Shown: one piece after another, positions 43,949 through 53,391 of the stretch
Layout of the letters: each line of letters starts with the position of its first letter
Position numbering within the stretch: the first letter of the stretch is position 1
Origin: Poseidonocella sedimentorum
GTDB lineage: Bacteria; Pseudomonadota; Alphaproteobacteria; Rhodobacterales; Rhodobacteraceae
Length of the DNA stretch: 64,000 nucleotides
Assembly (NCBI RefSeq): GCF_900116005.1
Contig: NZ_FOYI01000003.1
Coordinates: forward strand, 248,001 to 312,000
Reading direction: 5' to 3'
Made by a program: the position numbers and the translations under genes
Notes under the pieces: model-generated
What the model saw: the letters and a program-made list of their open reading frames with translations, nothing else
What the model was told of the DNA's origin: nothing
Database searches by the model: none

Positions 43949-45415
43949 ATGAACAGAAACTTCGAACGCCCCGTGGCTCTTGGCCTGGCAATCGCCAGCC
44001 GTGCTTTCTTCAGCCCCGCGCCCTGCGCCCAGGCCCGCGAGGATGTGGCGGCTCAGATGGCCGCGCTCGGCCTCACGCTTGTGACCCTGCCCTTCGAGGC
44101 GACGGCGAACGGCGCGGTGCAATCCATCGACGACGCGCGGCTCTACGCCGACCACTTCAAGGCGCATCGCGAGACGCTCGACGGGATCGTGATCGCCTGC
44201 CCGAACTTCGGCGACGAGATCGCGATCGCCGAGCTGATTGACCGGGCCGATCTGGACATTCCGATCCTTCTGGCCGCCTGCAACGATGAGCTCGACGCGG
44301 TCGATGTGCACTCCCGCCGCGATGCCTTTTGCGGCAAGATCTCCATCGCCAACAACTTCTGGCAATATGGCGTGCCCTTCACCGAAACGACCGACCACAC
44401 GATGGACCTCGACTCCGAGGCGTTCGGGCGCGATCTGGATCGGTTCGCCCGCACATGCCGCACGGTTCGGGGACTGAGAGGCGCGCGGATCGGCGCGATC
44501 GGCGCGCGCACCGGCCCGTTCCAGACCATGCGCTACTCCGAAAAGCTGCTGCAATCGGCGGGGATCACGGTGCAGACGGTGGATCTGTCGGAGATGATGC
44601 AGGCGGCGGGCGCGATCCAGGACGACGCGCCGGAGCTTGTCGCCGTCATGGAGCGGATCAGGGCCTACGGCACGATCCCGGCCCATATCACGACGGACCA
44701 GATCGCGACGCAAGCCAAGTGGACGCTCGCGGTCAACCGGTGGATCGCCGAAAACGAATGCGACGCCTCGGCGATCCAGTGCTGGCGGTCCCTTCAGGAC
44801 AATTTCGGCTGCGCCACCTGCGTGACCATGTCGATGATGGGCGAGGATCTGAGCCCCTCGGCCTGCGAGGTGGATGTGATGGGCGCGGTGTCGATGTTCG
44901 CGCTGTCGCTGGCCTCGGCCGCCCCCGCCGCGATCCTCGATTGGAACAACAACTATGGGCGCGAGGTCGACAAATGCGTCTGCACCCATTGCGGCAACTT
45001 CCCGGCCTCCTTCATCGGCGACACCCCCGTCGTCGGGGAGCTCGACGTGTTGGGCGAGGTCATCGGCCGGTCAAAGTGCTTCGGCGCGGTGAAGGGCAAG
45101 GTCCGCGCGGGGGAGATGACCTATTTCCGCCTGTCCTCCGACGACCGGGCCGGCACGCTGAAATCCTATCTCGGGCAAGGCGCCTTCACCGATGATCCCT
45201 TCGGGATGGATGGCGGCATCGCGGTGACCGAGGTCGACCGGCTGCGCGATCTGATGCGCTTCGTGACGCAAAACGGCTTCGAGCATCACGTCGCGATGGT
45301 GCGCGGCCACCATGCCGAGGCCCTGCACGAAGCGGTGACGCGCTATCTGCGCATCCCAACCTACCATCACGGTGGCGAGGTCGCGCCCGTCCCGACCCTC
45401 CCCCGAAACGCTTGA
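43949..45415 (+). CDS. L-fucose/arabinose isomerase-like enzyme
   Basis: 488 residues from the ATG at 43949, with GGCGAGAGG upstream. The N-terminal half is a Rossmann-like domain (AREDVAAQMAALGLTLVTLP; LDGIVIACPNFGDE). The C-terminal half carries the family region SACEVDVMGAVSMFALSLAS with the likely metal-ligand glutamate, followed by LDWNNNYG and VCTHCGNFP. Fuc/Ara isomerases interconvert aldose and ketose with manganese. First gene of the catabolic arm, followed 8 bases later by the transketolase gene, so it likely makes the ketose that the kinase phosphorylates. The sugar is unknown. Confidence 0.82.
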   Translation: MNRNFERPVALGLAIASRAFFSPAPCAQAREDVAAQMAALGLTLVTLPFEATANGAVQSIDDARLYADHFKAHRETLDGIVIACPNFGDEIAIAELIDRADLDIPILLAACNDELDAVDVHSRRDAFCGKISIANNFWQYGVPFTETTDHTMDLDSEAFGRDLDRFARTCRTVRGLRGARIGAIGARTGPFQTMRYSEKLLQSAGITVQTVDLSEMMQAAGAIQDDAPELVAVMERIRAYGTIPAHITTDQIATQAKWTLAVNRWIAENECDASAIQCWRSLQDNFGCATCVTMSMMGEDLSPSACEVDVMGAVSMFALSLASAAPAAILDWNNNYGREVDKCVCTHCGNFPASFIGDTPVVGELDVLGEVIGRSKCFGAVKGKVRAGEMTYFRLSSDDRAGTLKSYLGQGAFTDDPFGMDGGIAVTEVDRLRDLMRFVTQNGFEHHVAMVRGHHAEALHEAVTRYLRIPTYHHGGEVAPVPTLPRNA

Positions 45416-45423
45416 GGTCCGCC

Positions 45424-46242
45424 ATGAAAGACGACATCGCAACTGCCGAGCAGATCGCCGAGCGCGCCAGATGGATGCGCCGCCGCGCGATGCAGATGGT
45501 GCACGGCAAGGGGCTGGGGCATATCGGGGGGGATCTCTCGGCCGCCGACATTCTCGCCACGCTCTATTTCGGGGTGCTGAACTTTGATCCCGCACGCCCC
45601 GACTGGCCCGAGCGCGACCGGTTCGTCATGTCCAAGGGCCATGCGACCGGCGTGCTTTATACCGCGCTCTGTGCGGCGGGGTATTTCGAGGACGAGCTGC
45701 TGGAAAGCTACATGGCGCCCGGCTCGCGGCTCAACGGGCACCCCAACCGCAACTATCTCCCCGGCGTCGAGGCGAACACCGGGCCGCTGGGCCATGGCTT
45801 TCCGATCGCGGTGGGCATCGCGCTGGCCGCGAAACTGGACGGCTCGGACCGGCGGACGTTCGTCCTGACCGGCGATGGCGAGCAGCAAGAGGGCTCCAAC
45901 TGGGAGGCCGCCATGGTCGCGGCGCACAATGGTCTGTCGAACCTCACGCTCATCGTCGACCGCAACCATCTCCAGCAGGGCGCGCCCACGGCGGAGACGA
46001 CCGCGCTGGATCCGCTGGACGCGAAATACGCCGCCTTCGGCTGGGAGGTCCACGAAGTCGACGGCCACGACCCCGCCGCGCTGCTGGCGCGCCTCGGGGC
46101 GCCGGGAACCGACCGGCCGCGCGCGATCATCGCCCAGACGGTCAAGGGCAAGGGCGTATCGTTCATGGAAAATCTGGCCAAATGGCACCACGGCGTGCCC
46201 TCGGACGAGGAATTCGCCATTGCAATGAAGGAGTTGGCATGA
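45424..46242 (+). CDS. Transketolase, N-terminal (TPP-binding) subunit
   Basis: 272 residues, about the first third of a full transketolase. KGLGHIGGDLSAADILATLYF, FVMSKGHATGVLYTALC, SRLNGHPNRN, GPLGHGFPIAVGIALA, and the TPP/Mg motif GDGEQQEGSNWEAAM then LIVDRNHLQQGAPT. Ends at the start of the second subunit with an ATGA overlap, so the enzyme is made from two coupled chains. Transketolase pairs of this kind occur in pathways for pentuloses or branched sugars such as apiose. Confidence 0.9.
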   Translation: MKDDIATAEQIAERARWMRRRAMQMVHGKGLGHIGGDLSAADILATLYFGVLNFDPARPDWPERDRFVMSKGHATGVLYTALCAAGYFEDELLESYMAPGSRLNGHPNRNYLPGVEANTGPLGHGFPIAVGIALAAKLDGSDRRTFVLTGDGEQQEGSNWEAAMVAAHNGLSNLTLIVDRNHLQQGAPTAETTALDPLDAKYAAFGWEVHEVDGHDPAALLARLGAPGTDRPRAIIAQTVKGKGVSFMENLAKWHHGVPSDEEFAIAMKELA

Positions 46243-47204
46243 TGGACGGCGCAAGCCCCAGCAGCACATTCGATTGCCGCAAAGCCTGGGCGGCAACGCT
46301 CGAAGAGCTCGCCGCCTCCGATCCGCGCATCGTCGCCGTGGTCAACGATTCCGTCGGCTCCTCGAATTTGGCCGGCTTCCAGAAAGCCTTCCCCGAGCGG
46401 CTGGTCAATGTCGGCATCGCCGAGCAGGTGATGGTCGGCGTCGGGGCGGGGCTGGCCAATGGCGGCAAGGTGCCCTTCGTCTCCGCCGCCTCCTGCTTCC
46501 TCACGGGCCGCGCGCTGGAACAGGTGAAGGCGGATGTGGTCTATTCCGGCTACAACGTGAAACTCGTGGGCCAATCCTCCGGCGTCGCCTATGGCGAGCT
46601 CGGCGCGACCCACCACTCGATCGAGGATTTCGCCTGGCTCCGGGCCTTGCAGCCGCTGACGGTCATCGTCCCGGCCGACCCATGGGAGACGGAAGCGGCG
46701 GTTCGCTGGGCGGCCAGCCATGACGGCCCGGTCTATCTGCGCCTGTCGCGGATGCAGGTGCCGGACCTCGGCCCCGACGCCAACGGCGCGCGGAGCTTCG
46801 AGCCCGGCAAGGCCCGGGTGATGCGCGAGGGCGCGGACGCCACGATCATCGCCTGCGGCACGACCGTGCATCTCGCGCTCGAAGCGGCCGACAGTCTTGC
46901 CGGTGAGGGCCATGACGTCCGGGTCCTCTCGATGCACAGCCTCTCGCCCCTCGATGAGACCGCCGTTCTGGCCGCCGCCGCAACGGGCGCCATCGTCACC
47001 GCCGAAGAGGCGCTCGTCTCGGGCGGGCTCGGCGGCGCGGTCGCCGAACTTTGCGCAGCACACGCCCCGGTGCCGCTGGAGCGGGTGGGCTTCACCGGCT
47101 TTCAGAAGACGGGCGATGTGGCGACGCTGTTTGCGGACGCAGGTTTGAGCGGGCAAGGGATCGCCGCTGCGACGCGGCGCGCGCTCTCCCGCAAGGCGGG
47201 CTGA
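46239..47204 (+). CDS. Transketolase, C-terminal (pyrimidine-binding) subunit
   Basis: 321 residues from the ATG at 46239. Features: FPERLVNVGIAEQVMVGVGAGL with the catalytic glutamate, YGELGATHHSIEDFAWLRAL, TVIVPADPWETEAAVRWA, and the C-terminal domain with VTAEEALVSGGLGGAVAEL. Forms the active enzyme with the preceding chain. One base separates its stop from the kinase start. Confidence 0.9.
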   Translation: MMDGASPSSTFDCRKAWAATLEELAASDPRIVAVVNDSVGSSNLAGFQKAFPERLVNVGIAEQVMVGVGAGLANGGKVPFVSAASCFLTGRALEQVKADVVYSGYNVKLVGQSSGVAYGELGATHHSIEDFAWLRALQPLTVIVPADPWETEAAVRWAASHDGPVYLRLSRMQVPDLGPDANGARSFEPGKARVMREGADATIIACGTTVHLALEAADSLAGEGHDVRVLSMHSLSPLDETAVLAAAATGAIVTAEEALVSGGLGGAVAELCAAHAPVPLERVGFTGFQKTGDVATLFADAGLSGQGIAAATRRALSRKAG

Positions 47205-47205
47205 C

Positions 47206-48660
47206 ATGCGGATCCTCGCCCTCGATCAGGGCACGACAAACACCAAGGCGCTGGTGGTGGACGGGGCCGGCAAGATCCTCGCCACGGCCTCGGCACCCTG
47301 CGCGACCCGCTATCCCAAGCCCGGATGGGCCGAGCAATCGGCCGAAGACATCTGGGCGACTACCAGCCACGTCATCGCGCAGGTCGCGCCGCACGGGCCT
47401 TTCGACGCCATCGCGATTGCCAATCAGCGCGAAACCCTTGTCACCTGGGACGCGGAAACCGGCGCGCCGACCGGCCCCGCGCCGCTCTGGCAATGCCGCC
47501 GCAGCACCGAGATCTGCGCCGCCCTCGCCGCCAAGGGGCACGGGGGCCGCGTCGAGGAGCTGACGGGCCTTGCGCTCAACCCGCTGTTCCCCGCGTCCAA
47601 GCTCGCCTGGGTGCTGGCGCATCATCCGGGGGCGCAGGCGCTTGCGGCAACGGGGCGCCTGCGCGCCGGGACCGTCGACAGCTGGCTGTTGTGGAACCTG
47701 ACCGGCGGCGCGGCGTTTGCGACCGATCACTCCAACGCCTCCCGCACGACCCTGTTCGACACGGGCACACTTGAATGGAGCGCCGAGCTTGCCGAGATCT
47801 TCGGCGTGCCGCTTTCCGTCTTGCCGGAAGCTCTGGCCTCGGACGCCCGGTTCGGCGTCACCGCGGCGGGCAGAACCGCCCTGCCCGCTGGCATTCCCAT
47901 CCTCGCGATCATGGGCGACAGCCACGCGGCGCTCTATGGCCACGGTCTGCGCGAGGGCGGGACCCTCAAGGTGACCTACGGCACCGGATCGTCGATGATG
48001 ATGCCCGTTTCGGCGCGCGCCAAGGCGCCGCGCGGTTTGTCCGCCTCCATCGCCTGGACGGAAAACGGCACCACCCGGCACGCCATCGAAGCCAACATCA
48101 CCGTCTCGGGGCAGGCCGCCGCCTTTGCGGCCAGGATGATGGGCCTTGAGGATGCGGCCGCCCTCGCGGACCTGGCGGCGGGTGTGGAGACGGCCGATGG
48201 TGTGGTCTTCGTGCCCGCGCTCGCGGGGCTTGGCGCGCCCTATTGGGACGATGAGGCGCGCGGCGTGATCTCCGGCCTCTCGCTCGGGACGACGCCCGCG
48301 CATCTCGCCCGCGCGACCTTCGAGGCCATCGCGCATCAGGTCGCAGATGTGGTCGACGCGCTGACGCGTGAGCTTGGAACGCCCGTCGCGGAGATACGCG
48401 CGGACGGCGGCGCCTCCAGCAACGCGTGGCTGATGCAGCTTCAGGCCGATATTCTTGGATGCCCGGTGGGCGTCAGCCCGATCGCCGAGGTCGGCGCTCT
48501 GGGCGTTGCGGCGATGGCCGCGCGCGCCTTGGGCGAAGAGGTCAGCTGGACCGGCGGCCCGGTTGCCCGCCATGCGCCCCGCCTGCCCGAGGCGGATCGC
48601 TCAGAGCAGCGCCAAAGCTGGGCCCGCGCCGTGGAGCAGGCGCGGCGCAAAGGCCCGTAA
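47206..48660 (+). CDS. FGGY family carbohydrate kinase
   Basis: 484 residues. ATP/phosphate motifs ILALDQGTTNTKALVVDG, IANQRETLVTWDAETG, TVDSWLLWNLTGG, VTYGTGSSMMM and IRADGGASSNAWLMQLQADI. Closest in style to glycerol/xylulose kinases. In context it likely phosphorylates the ketose produced by the isomerase before cleavage by the transketolase. Last gene of the plus-strand arm. Confidence 0.92.
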   Translation: MRILALDQGTTNTKALVVDGAGKILATASAPCATRYPKPGWAEQSAEDIWATTSHVIAQVAPHGPFDAIAIANQRETLVTWDAETGAPTGPAPLWQCRRSTEICAALAAKGHGGRVEELTGLALNPLFPASKLAWVLAHHPGAQALAATGRLRAGTVDSWLLWNLTGGAAFATDHSNASRTTLFDTGTLEWSAELAEIFGVPLSVLPEALASDARFGVTAAGRTALPAGIPILAIMGDSHAALYGHGLREGGTLKVTYGTGSSMMMPVSARAKAPRGLSASIAWTENGTTRHAIEANITVSGQAAAFAARMMGLEDAAALADLAAGVETADGVVFVPALAGLGAPYWDDEARGVISGLSLGTTPAHLARATFEAIAHQVADVVDALTRELGTPVAEIRADGGASSNAWLMQLQADILGCPVGVSPIAEVGALGVAAMAARALGEEVSWTGGPVARHAPRLPEADRSEQRQSWARAVEQARRKGP

Positions 48661-48701
48661 CCCGGACCGTCAGGCGCTCGGACAAGGAAAGCCGGCTCGG
48701 C

Positions 48702-49487
48702 TCAGCCGCGGATGATCTTGGCGAATCCGTCAAACAGCGGCTCGTTGGCGCAGATGACCGCGCCGTCCTCGACGATGCTCCGGCCCTCGCGGATCGGCTG
48801 GACGAGCCCCCCCGCTTCGCGCACAAGGATCAGCCCCGCCGCCACGTCCCAGGGTTTCAGCCCGCGCTCCCAGTAACCGTCGAAACGGCCCGCCGCCACA
48901 TAGGCCAGATCGAGCGACGCGGCCCCCCAGCGGCGCACCCCGGAACAGACCGGCATCAGCCGCGCGAGCTCCTGCAGCGTCGCCGGCAACGTCGCCGCCC
49001 CGGCAAAGGGCACGCCCGTGGCGAAAAGCCCCTCGATCATCGAGCGCCGCCCGGAGGCCCGCAGGCGCTTTTCGTTCATCCAGGCGCCCGCGCCCTTCTC
49101 GGCCCAGTAGAGCTCATCCTTGGCCGCGTCGAAGATCACGCCGGCGACGATCTGGCCCTTGTGCTCCAGCGCGATGGAAATCGCCCAATGCGGCAGCCCG
49201 TGGAGAAAGTTGGTCGTCCCGTCGAGCGGATCCACGATCCAGCGCCGGGTCGGATCCTCGCCCGCCTCCTCGCCGCCCTCTTCGGCCAGCCAGCCATAAG
49301 TCGGACGCGCGCCGCGCAACTCTTCCTTGAGGATCTTCTCGGCAGTCAGGTCGGCGCGGCTGACGAAATCGCCCGCGCCTTTCATCGAGACCTGCAGGTT
49401 CTCCACTTCGCGGAAATCCTTGGCCAGCGCTCGCCCCGCCTTGCGCGCGGCCTTGATCATGATGTTGATATTGGCGCTGCCGTGCAT
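48702..49487 (-). CDS. suhB: Inositol-1-monophosphatase family protein (SuhB-like)
   Basis: 261 residues from the ATG at 49487. Metal-site motifs: [30 protein letters not shown] and [19 protein letters not shown]. Cleaves inositol monophosphate, and in bacteria such SuhB proteins also take part in ribosomal RNA antitermination. Monocistronic; convergent with the kinase gene. Confidence 0.9.
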   Translation of the reverse strand: MHGSANINIMIKAARKAGRALAKDFREVENLQVSMKGAGDFVSRADLTAEKILKEELRGARPTYGWLAEEGGEEAGEDPTRRWIVDPLDGTTNFLHGLPHWAISIALEHKGQIVAGVIFDAAKDELYWAEKGAGAWMNEKRLRASGRRSMIEGLFATGVPFAGAATLPATLQELARLMPVCSGVRRWGAASLDLAYVAAGRFDGYWERGLKPWDVAAGLILVREAGGLVQPIREGRSIVEDGAVICANEPLFDGFAKIIRG

Positions 49488-49731
49488 GTCTCGCTCCATC
49501 TCCCGGTCGGGTTCAGAACGGGCCGCGCGCGTGATGCGGCCCGTGGATCAAGGCGCGCGTATACGCTGGCCCGCGCCCCTTGCCAAGCCCGCTTCGAAAC
49601 CGCGGCGCGCGCGCTCTGCCCCCGCCGCCTTCCCCGGCGCCCAACCCGCCGCCCACCCCGGCGCGCGGCGAGGCCGGGAACCGATCGCGCGGGTGAGGCG
49701 TTCCCCCCTCGACCGATGCAGAGGAAACCCC

Positions 49732-50322
49732 ATGACCCCGCCGAAAATTCTCGTCGCCTTCTACTCCACCTACGGCACCAACCACGCCATGGCCGAGGCC
49801 GCCGCCGAAGCCGCGCGCGAGGCCGGCGCCGATGTCCGCCTGCGCCGTTTTGCCGAAACCGCGCCCAAGGAGGTGGTTGAGAGCCAGGAGGCCTGGGCCG
49901 CGCAGCTTGAGAAAATGAAAGACATCCCCGAGGTCAGCCATGACGACATCAGCTGGGCCGACGGGTTCTTTTGGTCCGTGCCGACCCGGTTCGGCGCCGT
50001 GCCGAGCCAGGTGCGCGCCTTTGTCGACACGCTCGGCGGGCTCTGGCAATCGGGCGAGCTTGCCAAACCCTTCACCGCCACGACCAGCGCGGGCAACCCC
50101 CACGGCGGGCAGGAAACCACCCTGCTTCAGCTCTACGGCACGGCCATCCATTTCGGCGCGATCATCGTGACGCCCGGCTACACCGACGAGAGCATCGCCG
50201 CCGCGGGCGGCAACCCCTACGGCTATTCCGCGCTTGCGGGCAAGTTTGACGAGGCCGGACGCAACACCATCTCCTACCAGGCGCGCCGACTTGTCGAGGT
50301 GACCGGGAAACTCCTCCCCTGA
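49732..50322 (+). CDS. wrbA: WrbA-type NAD(P)H:quinone oxidoreductase
   Basis: 196 residues from the ATG at 49732, with GAGGAAA upstream. FMN-binding P-loop [38 protein letters not shown], and the WrbA signature [20 protein letters not shown]. Two-electron reduction of quinones protects from redox cycling. Single gene. Confidence 0.92.
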   Translation: MTPPKILVAFYSTYGTNHAMAEAAAEAAREAGADVRLRRFAETAPKEVVESQEAWAAQLEKMKDIPEVSHDDISWADGFFWSVPTRFGAVPSQVRAFVDTLGGLWQSGELAKPFTATTSAGNPHGGQETTLLQLYGTAIHFGAIIVTPGYTDESIAAAGGNPYGYSALAGKFDEAGRNTISYQARRLVEVTGKLLP

Positions 50323-50411
50323 CCGGTCACCCCACGAGGCCCGCGCCGTGCTGTCCCCCGCCTTTTGTCCGAAGGTGCGCGCGGTGCGGGCCGAACCTTA
50401 CCACGCTTGGC

Positions 50412-51317
50412 TCAGGCCGCCTGTAGCCGCCGGGCCTCCTCGCCCGCCAGCCGCACCAGATCGCGCATGTAGGGTTTGCCCTCGTCCTCGGTCCGGATCG
50501 CGGCATAGAGCCGGCGCGTGATCCCCGCCGCCGTGAGCGGCCGCGTCACATAGTCGGAAGAATATTTCACCTCGCGCACCACCCAGTCCGGAAGCACCGC
50601 GACCCCGCGGTTGGACGCCACCAGAAGCAGGATCACCGCCGTAAGCTCGGCCTGCCGCACCGCCGCGGGCTCGACCTTGGCGGGCATCAGAAGCTGGCTG
50701 AAGACATCCAGCCGCGTGCGCTCCACCGGGTAGGTGATGAGGGTCTGGCCGCGAAAATCCTCCGCCTCGACGAAGGGTTTCCCGGCCAGCGGATGCGCCT
50801 TGGCGGCGACGAAAACCGGAGCGTAATCAAACAGATGATGGAACCCCACACCGGAAAGATCCTCCGGATCGGACGAGACCACCAGATCGACCTCCTCCTT
50901 TTGCAGCGCCGGCATCGCGTCAAAGGCAAGGCCGGGGCGGATGTCCACATCCACATCCGGCCAGAGCTTGCGAAACGCCTCCAGAACCGGAAAGAGCCAT
51001 TCGAAACAGGCATGGCATTCGATCGCGATATGCAGCCGCCCCGAGCGCCCGTCGCGCAGACCCGAGAACTCCGCCTGCAGCGCCTCGACCTCCGGCAGGA
51101 TCTTCTCCGCCGCGCGCAACAGCCGCAGCCCCGCCGCCGAGAGCCGCAAGGGCTTGGAGCGACGCACGAAAAGCTCCACGCCCGCCTGGGCCTCAAGCCC
51201 CTTCACCTGATGGCTGAGCGCGCTTTGGGTGATGTTGAGCTGATCGGCCGCGCGGGCCAGCCCGCCCGCCTCATGGATGGCCTTGATCGTGCGCAGATGG
51301 CGGAATTCGATGTGCAT
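50412..51317 (-). CDS. metR: LysR family regulator, MetR-like
   Basis: 301 residues. HTH: MHIEFRHLRTIKAIHEAGGL, AADQLNITQSALSHQVKGLE. The sensing domain has AIECHACFEWLFPVLEAF, very similar to MetR (IECHTCF). Divergent from metF with a perfect MetR box in between, which supports the name. Activates methionine genes, usually with homocysteine as co-effector. Confidence 0.9.
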   Translation of the reverse strand: MHIEFRHLRTIKAIHEAGGLARAADQLNITQSALSHQVKGLEAQAGVELFVRRSKPLRLSAAGLRLLRAAEKILPEVEALQAEFSGLRDGRSGRLHIAIECHACFEWLFPVLEAFRKLWPDVDVDIRPGLAFDAMPALQKEEVDLVVSSDPEDLSGVGFHHLFDYAPVFVAAKAHPLAGKPFVEAEDFRGQTLITYPVERTRLDVFSQLLMPAKVEPAAVRQAELTAVILLLVASNRGVAVLPDWVVREVKYSSDYVTRPLTAAGITRRLYAAIRTEDEGKPYMRDLVRLAGEEARRLQAA

Positions 51318-51350
51318 TCGGAAGCTGGCTCATGTTGATCTTGAATAATA

Positions 51351-51363
51351 TGAATTTGTTTCA
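51351..51363. promoter_or_regulatory. MetR binding site between metR and metF
   Basis: TGAATTTGTTTCA fits the MetR consensus TGAA-N5-TTCA exactly. It is 34 bases from the metR start and 48 from metF, in the right place to serve both. Confidence 0.75.
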
Positions 51364-51411
51364 CAAACCGACCTGTGTCACAAGAGCCCCGACAACCCGC
51401 AGGAGTATCCG

Positions 51412-52278
51412 ATGACAGTGCCCGCCGTTTCCTTTGAATTCTTCCCCCCGAAAGACCTCGCCGGGTCCTTCCGGCTGTGGGATACGGTGCAGGTTCTGGC
51501 CCCGCTCGGGCCGCGCTTCGTTTCGGTGACCTATGGCGCGGGCGGCACCACGCGGGACCTGACGCGCGACGCGGTCGCGACGCTGCATTCGCAAAGCGGG
51601 CTCAACGTGGCGGCGCACCTCACCTGCGTCAACGCCACCCGCGAGGAAACGCTGGAGATCGCGCGCGGCTATGCGGCGGCGGGCGTCTCCGAGATTGTCG
51701 CCCTGCGCGGCGATCCGCCCAAGGGCGCGGGCGGCTTTACCGCCCATCCCGACGGGTTCGCCGACACCTGCGAGCTCATCACCGCGCTCAAGGACGCGGG
51801 CGATTTTCGTGTCCGCGTGGGCGCCTACCCCGAGAAACACCCCGAGGCCGCCGACGAGCAGGCCGATATCGACTGGCTCAAGCGCAAGATCGACGCGGGC
51901 GCCGACGAGGCGATCACCCAGTTTTTCTTCTCCGCCGAGACCTTCCTGCGCTTTCGCGACCGGGCCGCGGCGGCGGGCATCACCGCGCCGATCATCCCCG
52001 GCATTCTGCCGATCGAGAACTGGGCCGGCACGAAGCGGTTTTCGGCCAGCTGCGGCGCGACTATTCCCGCATGGCTCGACAGCGCCTTCGAGACCGCCAA
52101 GCGTGACGGGCGCGAGGATCTGCTGGCCACGACGGTCTGCACCACGCTCTGCACACGGCTCGTGGACGAGGGCGTCGAGGCGCTGCATTTCTACACGATG
52201 AACCGCCCCGAGCTGACCCGCGATGTCTGCCACGCGCTCGGCGTGACGCCCAAGGTCCAACTCGAAAACGTCGCCTGA
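51412..52278 (+). CDS. metF: 5,10-methylenetetrahydrofolate reductase
   Basis: 288 residues. Start VSFEFFPPKDLAGSFRLW, then VSVTYGAGGTTRDLTRDAV, HLTCVNATREETLEIARGY, ALRGDPPKGAGGF and FFFSAETFLRFRDRAAAAGI. FAD enzyme making methyl-THF for methionine synthesis. Shine-Dalgarno GCAGGAG 8 bases upstream. Confidence 0.96.
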   Translation: MTVPAVSFEFFPPKDLAGSFRLWDTVQVLAPLGPRFVSVTYGAGGTTRDLTRDAVATLHSQSGLNVAAHLTCVNATREETLEIARGYAAAGVSEIVALRGDPPKGAGGFTAHPDGFADTCELITALKDAGDFRVRVGAYPEKHPEAADEQADIDWLKRKIDAGADEAITQFFFSAETFLRFRDRAAAAGITAPIIPGILPIENWAGTKRFSASCGATIPAWLDSAFETAKRDGREDLLATTVCTTLCTRLVDEGVEALHFYTMNRPELTRDVCHALGVTPKVQLENVA

Positions 52279-52296
52279 CCGCGCGCGCCCGCGCGC

Positions 52297-53391
52297 TCAG
52301 GTCTCGACCGCCGCGCCCGGCTTTTGCCCGGCCCTTTTCGCCCCGCGCGCCACAATCTTCGCGCGGAGCGCGTCGGGCACGCTGGCGTGCAGCGACTGGC
52401 AGGCGCCCGGCGTGATGACCCGGCGCCGGCGCAGCAGGAAGAACTTGCCCCACCGCCGCCACGTCCCCGAACTCGGCGCGGCGGCATCGGTGGGATAGCG
52501 CGCCGCCCAGCCCTCGGGCAGCGCGACGCCGCAGGACTCCAGCCGCTCCAGCATCCAGACCAGCGGAATATTCGACAGGGGCCGCGCCTCCTCGAACCCG
52601 GCCAACTCGCCGCCCACATCGCCGTGCGATCCGCGAAACCAGACCTGCTCGATCCGCCCCTCGGCCCAATCCTCCGGGCAATCCCAGAGCACCGGGTCAT
52701 AAGCCTCGCGCGTCTCGTTGATCGCCAGCGCCTGAAACCCGTTGCGCACCACCGGGCTCAGCGCGTGGTTGTGAAAGGCGTGGTGCTTCTCCGTGAGGCG
52801 CCAGACGAGCGGCAGCCGGACCCCGAGCGCCTTGACCGTGTCCCAGACGCCCACCATCTCGACCGTCGCCTCCGGATGGCAATGGGCCTCGCGGAAGGCC
52901 GCTGCGGCCGCGCTACCGGCGGCGAACTGGTAGTGGCGATAGGCGGCGCGGATGGTGCGTTCGGTCGCGTGGCGCCGCCGCACGAGCCCGACACTGTCGA
53001 TCATCCCGGCCACCGAGCGCGCGGCATAGGCCCCGCGCGAATAGCCCATGAGGAAGATCCGGTCCCCGGCCCGGTAGCGCGACGCGAGATAGCCATAGGC
53101 GCGCCGGATCTGCAGGTTGATACCCTTGCCGGTCATCACATCGGTCATGTTGCGCCAATGCTCGGCATGCAGGCCCGGCTCGTAATAGACCGACACCGGA
53201 TGCCCCGCCTCTGTCAGCAGCTTGTAGGTGAGCCCCGCGTTGGTCTCATCGCCCGGATCGAGCGAGGACATGGTCCCGTCGAGGATCACCACATGGTCGA
53301 TCGCCCCGCGCGTCGGGCGCGCGGGCTCGCTCCGGACAGGCCGCCAGAACAGCCAGTTGCGGAACCGGTTAAGAAGCGCGGGCAGCCGCAT
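52297..53391 (-). CDS. DUF2235 family alpha/beta hydrolase
   Basis: 364 residues from the ATG at 53391 (MRLPALLNRFRNWLFW). Nucleophile elbow FLMGYSRGAYAARSVAGMID, the aspartate region VGVWDTVKALG, and the His region WFRGSHGDVGGEL, which matches DUF2235 (the fold of Tle1 phospholipase effectors). No T6SS genes are nearby and no signal peptide is evident, so a housekeeping cytoplasmic or membrane-associated role is equally likely. It begins inside the last 23 bases of the molybdoenzyme gene. Confidence 0.8.
   Translation of the reverse strand: MRLPALLNRFRNWLFWRPVRSEPARPTRGAIDHVVILDGTMSSLDPGDETNAGLTYKLLTEAGHPVSVYYEPGLHAEHWRNMTDVMTGKGINLQIRRAYGYLASRYRAGDRIFLMGYSRGAYAARSVAGMIDSVGLVRRRHATERTIRAAYRHYQFAAGSAAAAAFREAHCHPEATVEMVGVWDTVKALGVRLPLVWRLTEKHHAFHNHALSPVVRNGFQALAINETREAYDPVLWDCPEDWAEGRIEQVWFRGSHGDVGGELAGFEEARPLSNIPLVWMLERLESCGVALPEGWAARYPTDAAAPSSGTWRRWGKFFLLRRRRVITPGACQSLHASVPDALRAKIVARGAKRAGQKPGAAVET

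Noticed and set aside
52297..53391. Type VI secretion phospholipase effector
   Set aside because: DUF2235 fits the fold, but no VgrG, PAAR or immunity gene is nearby.
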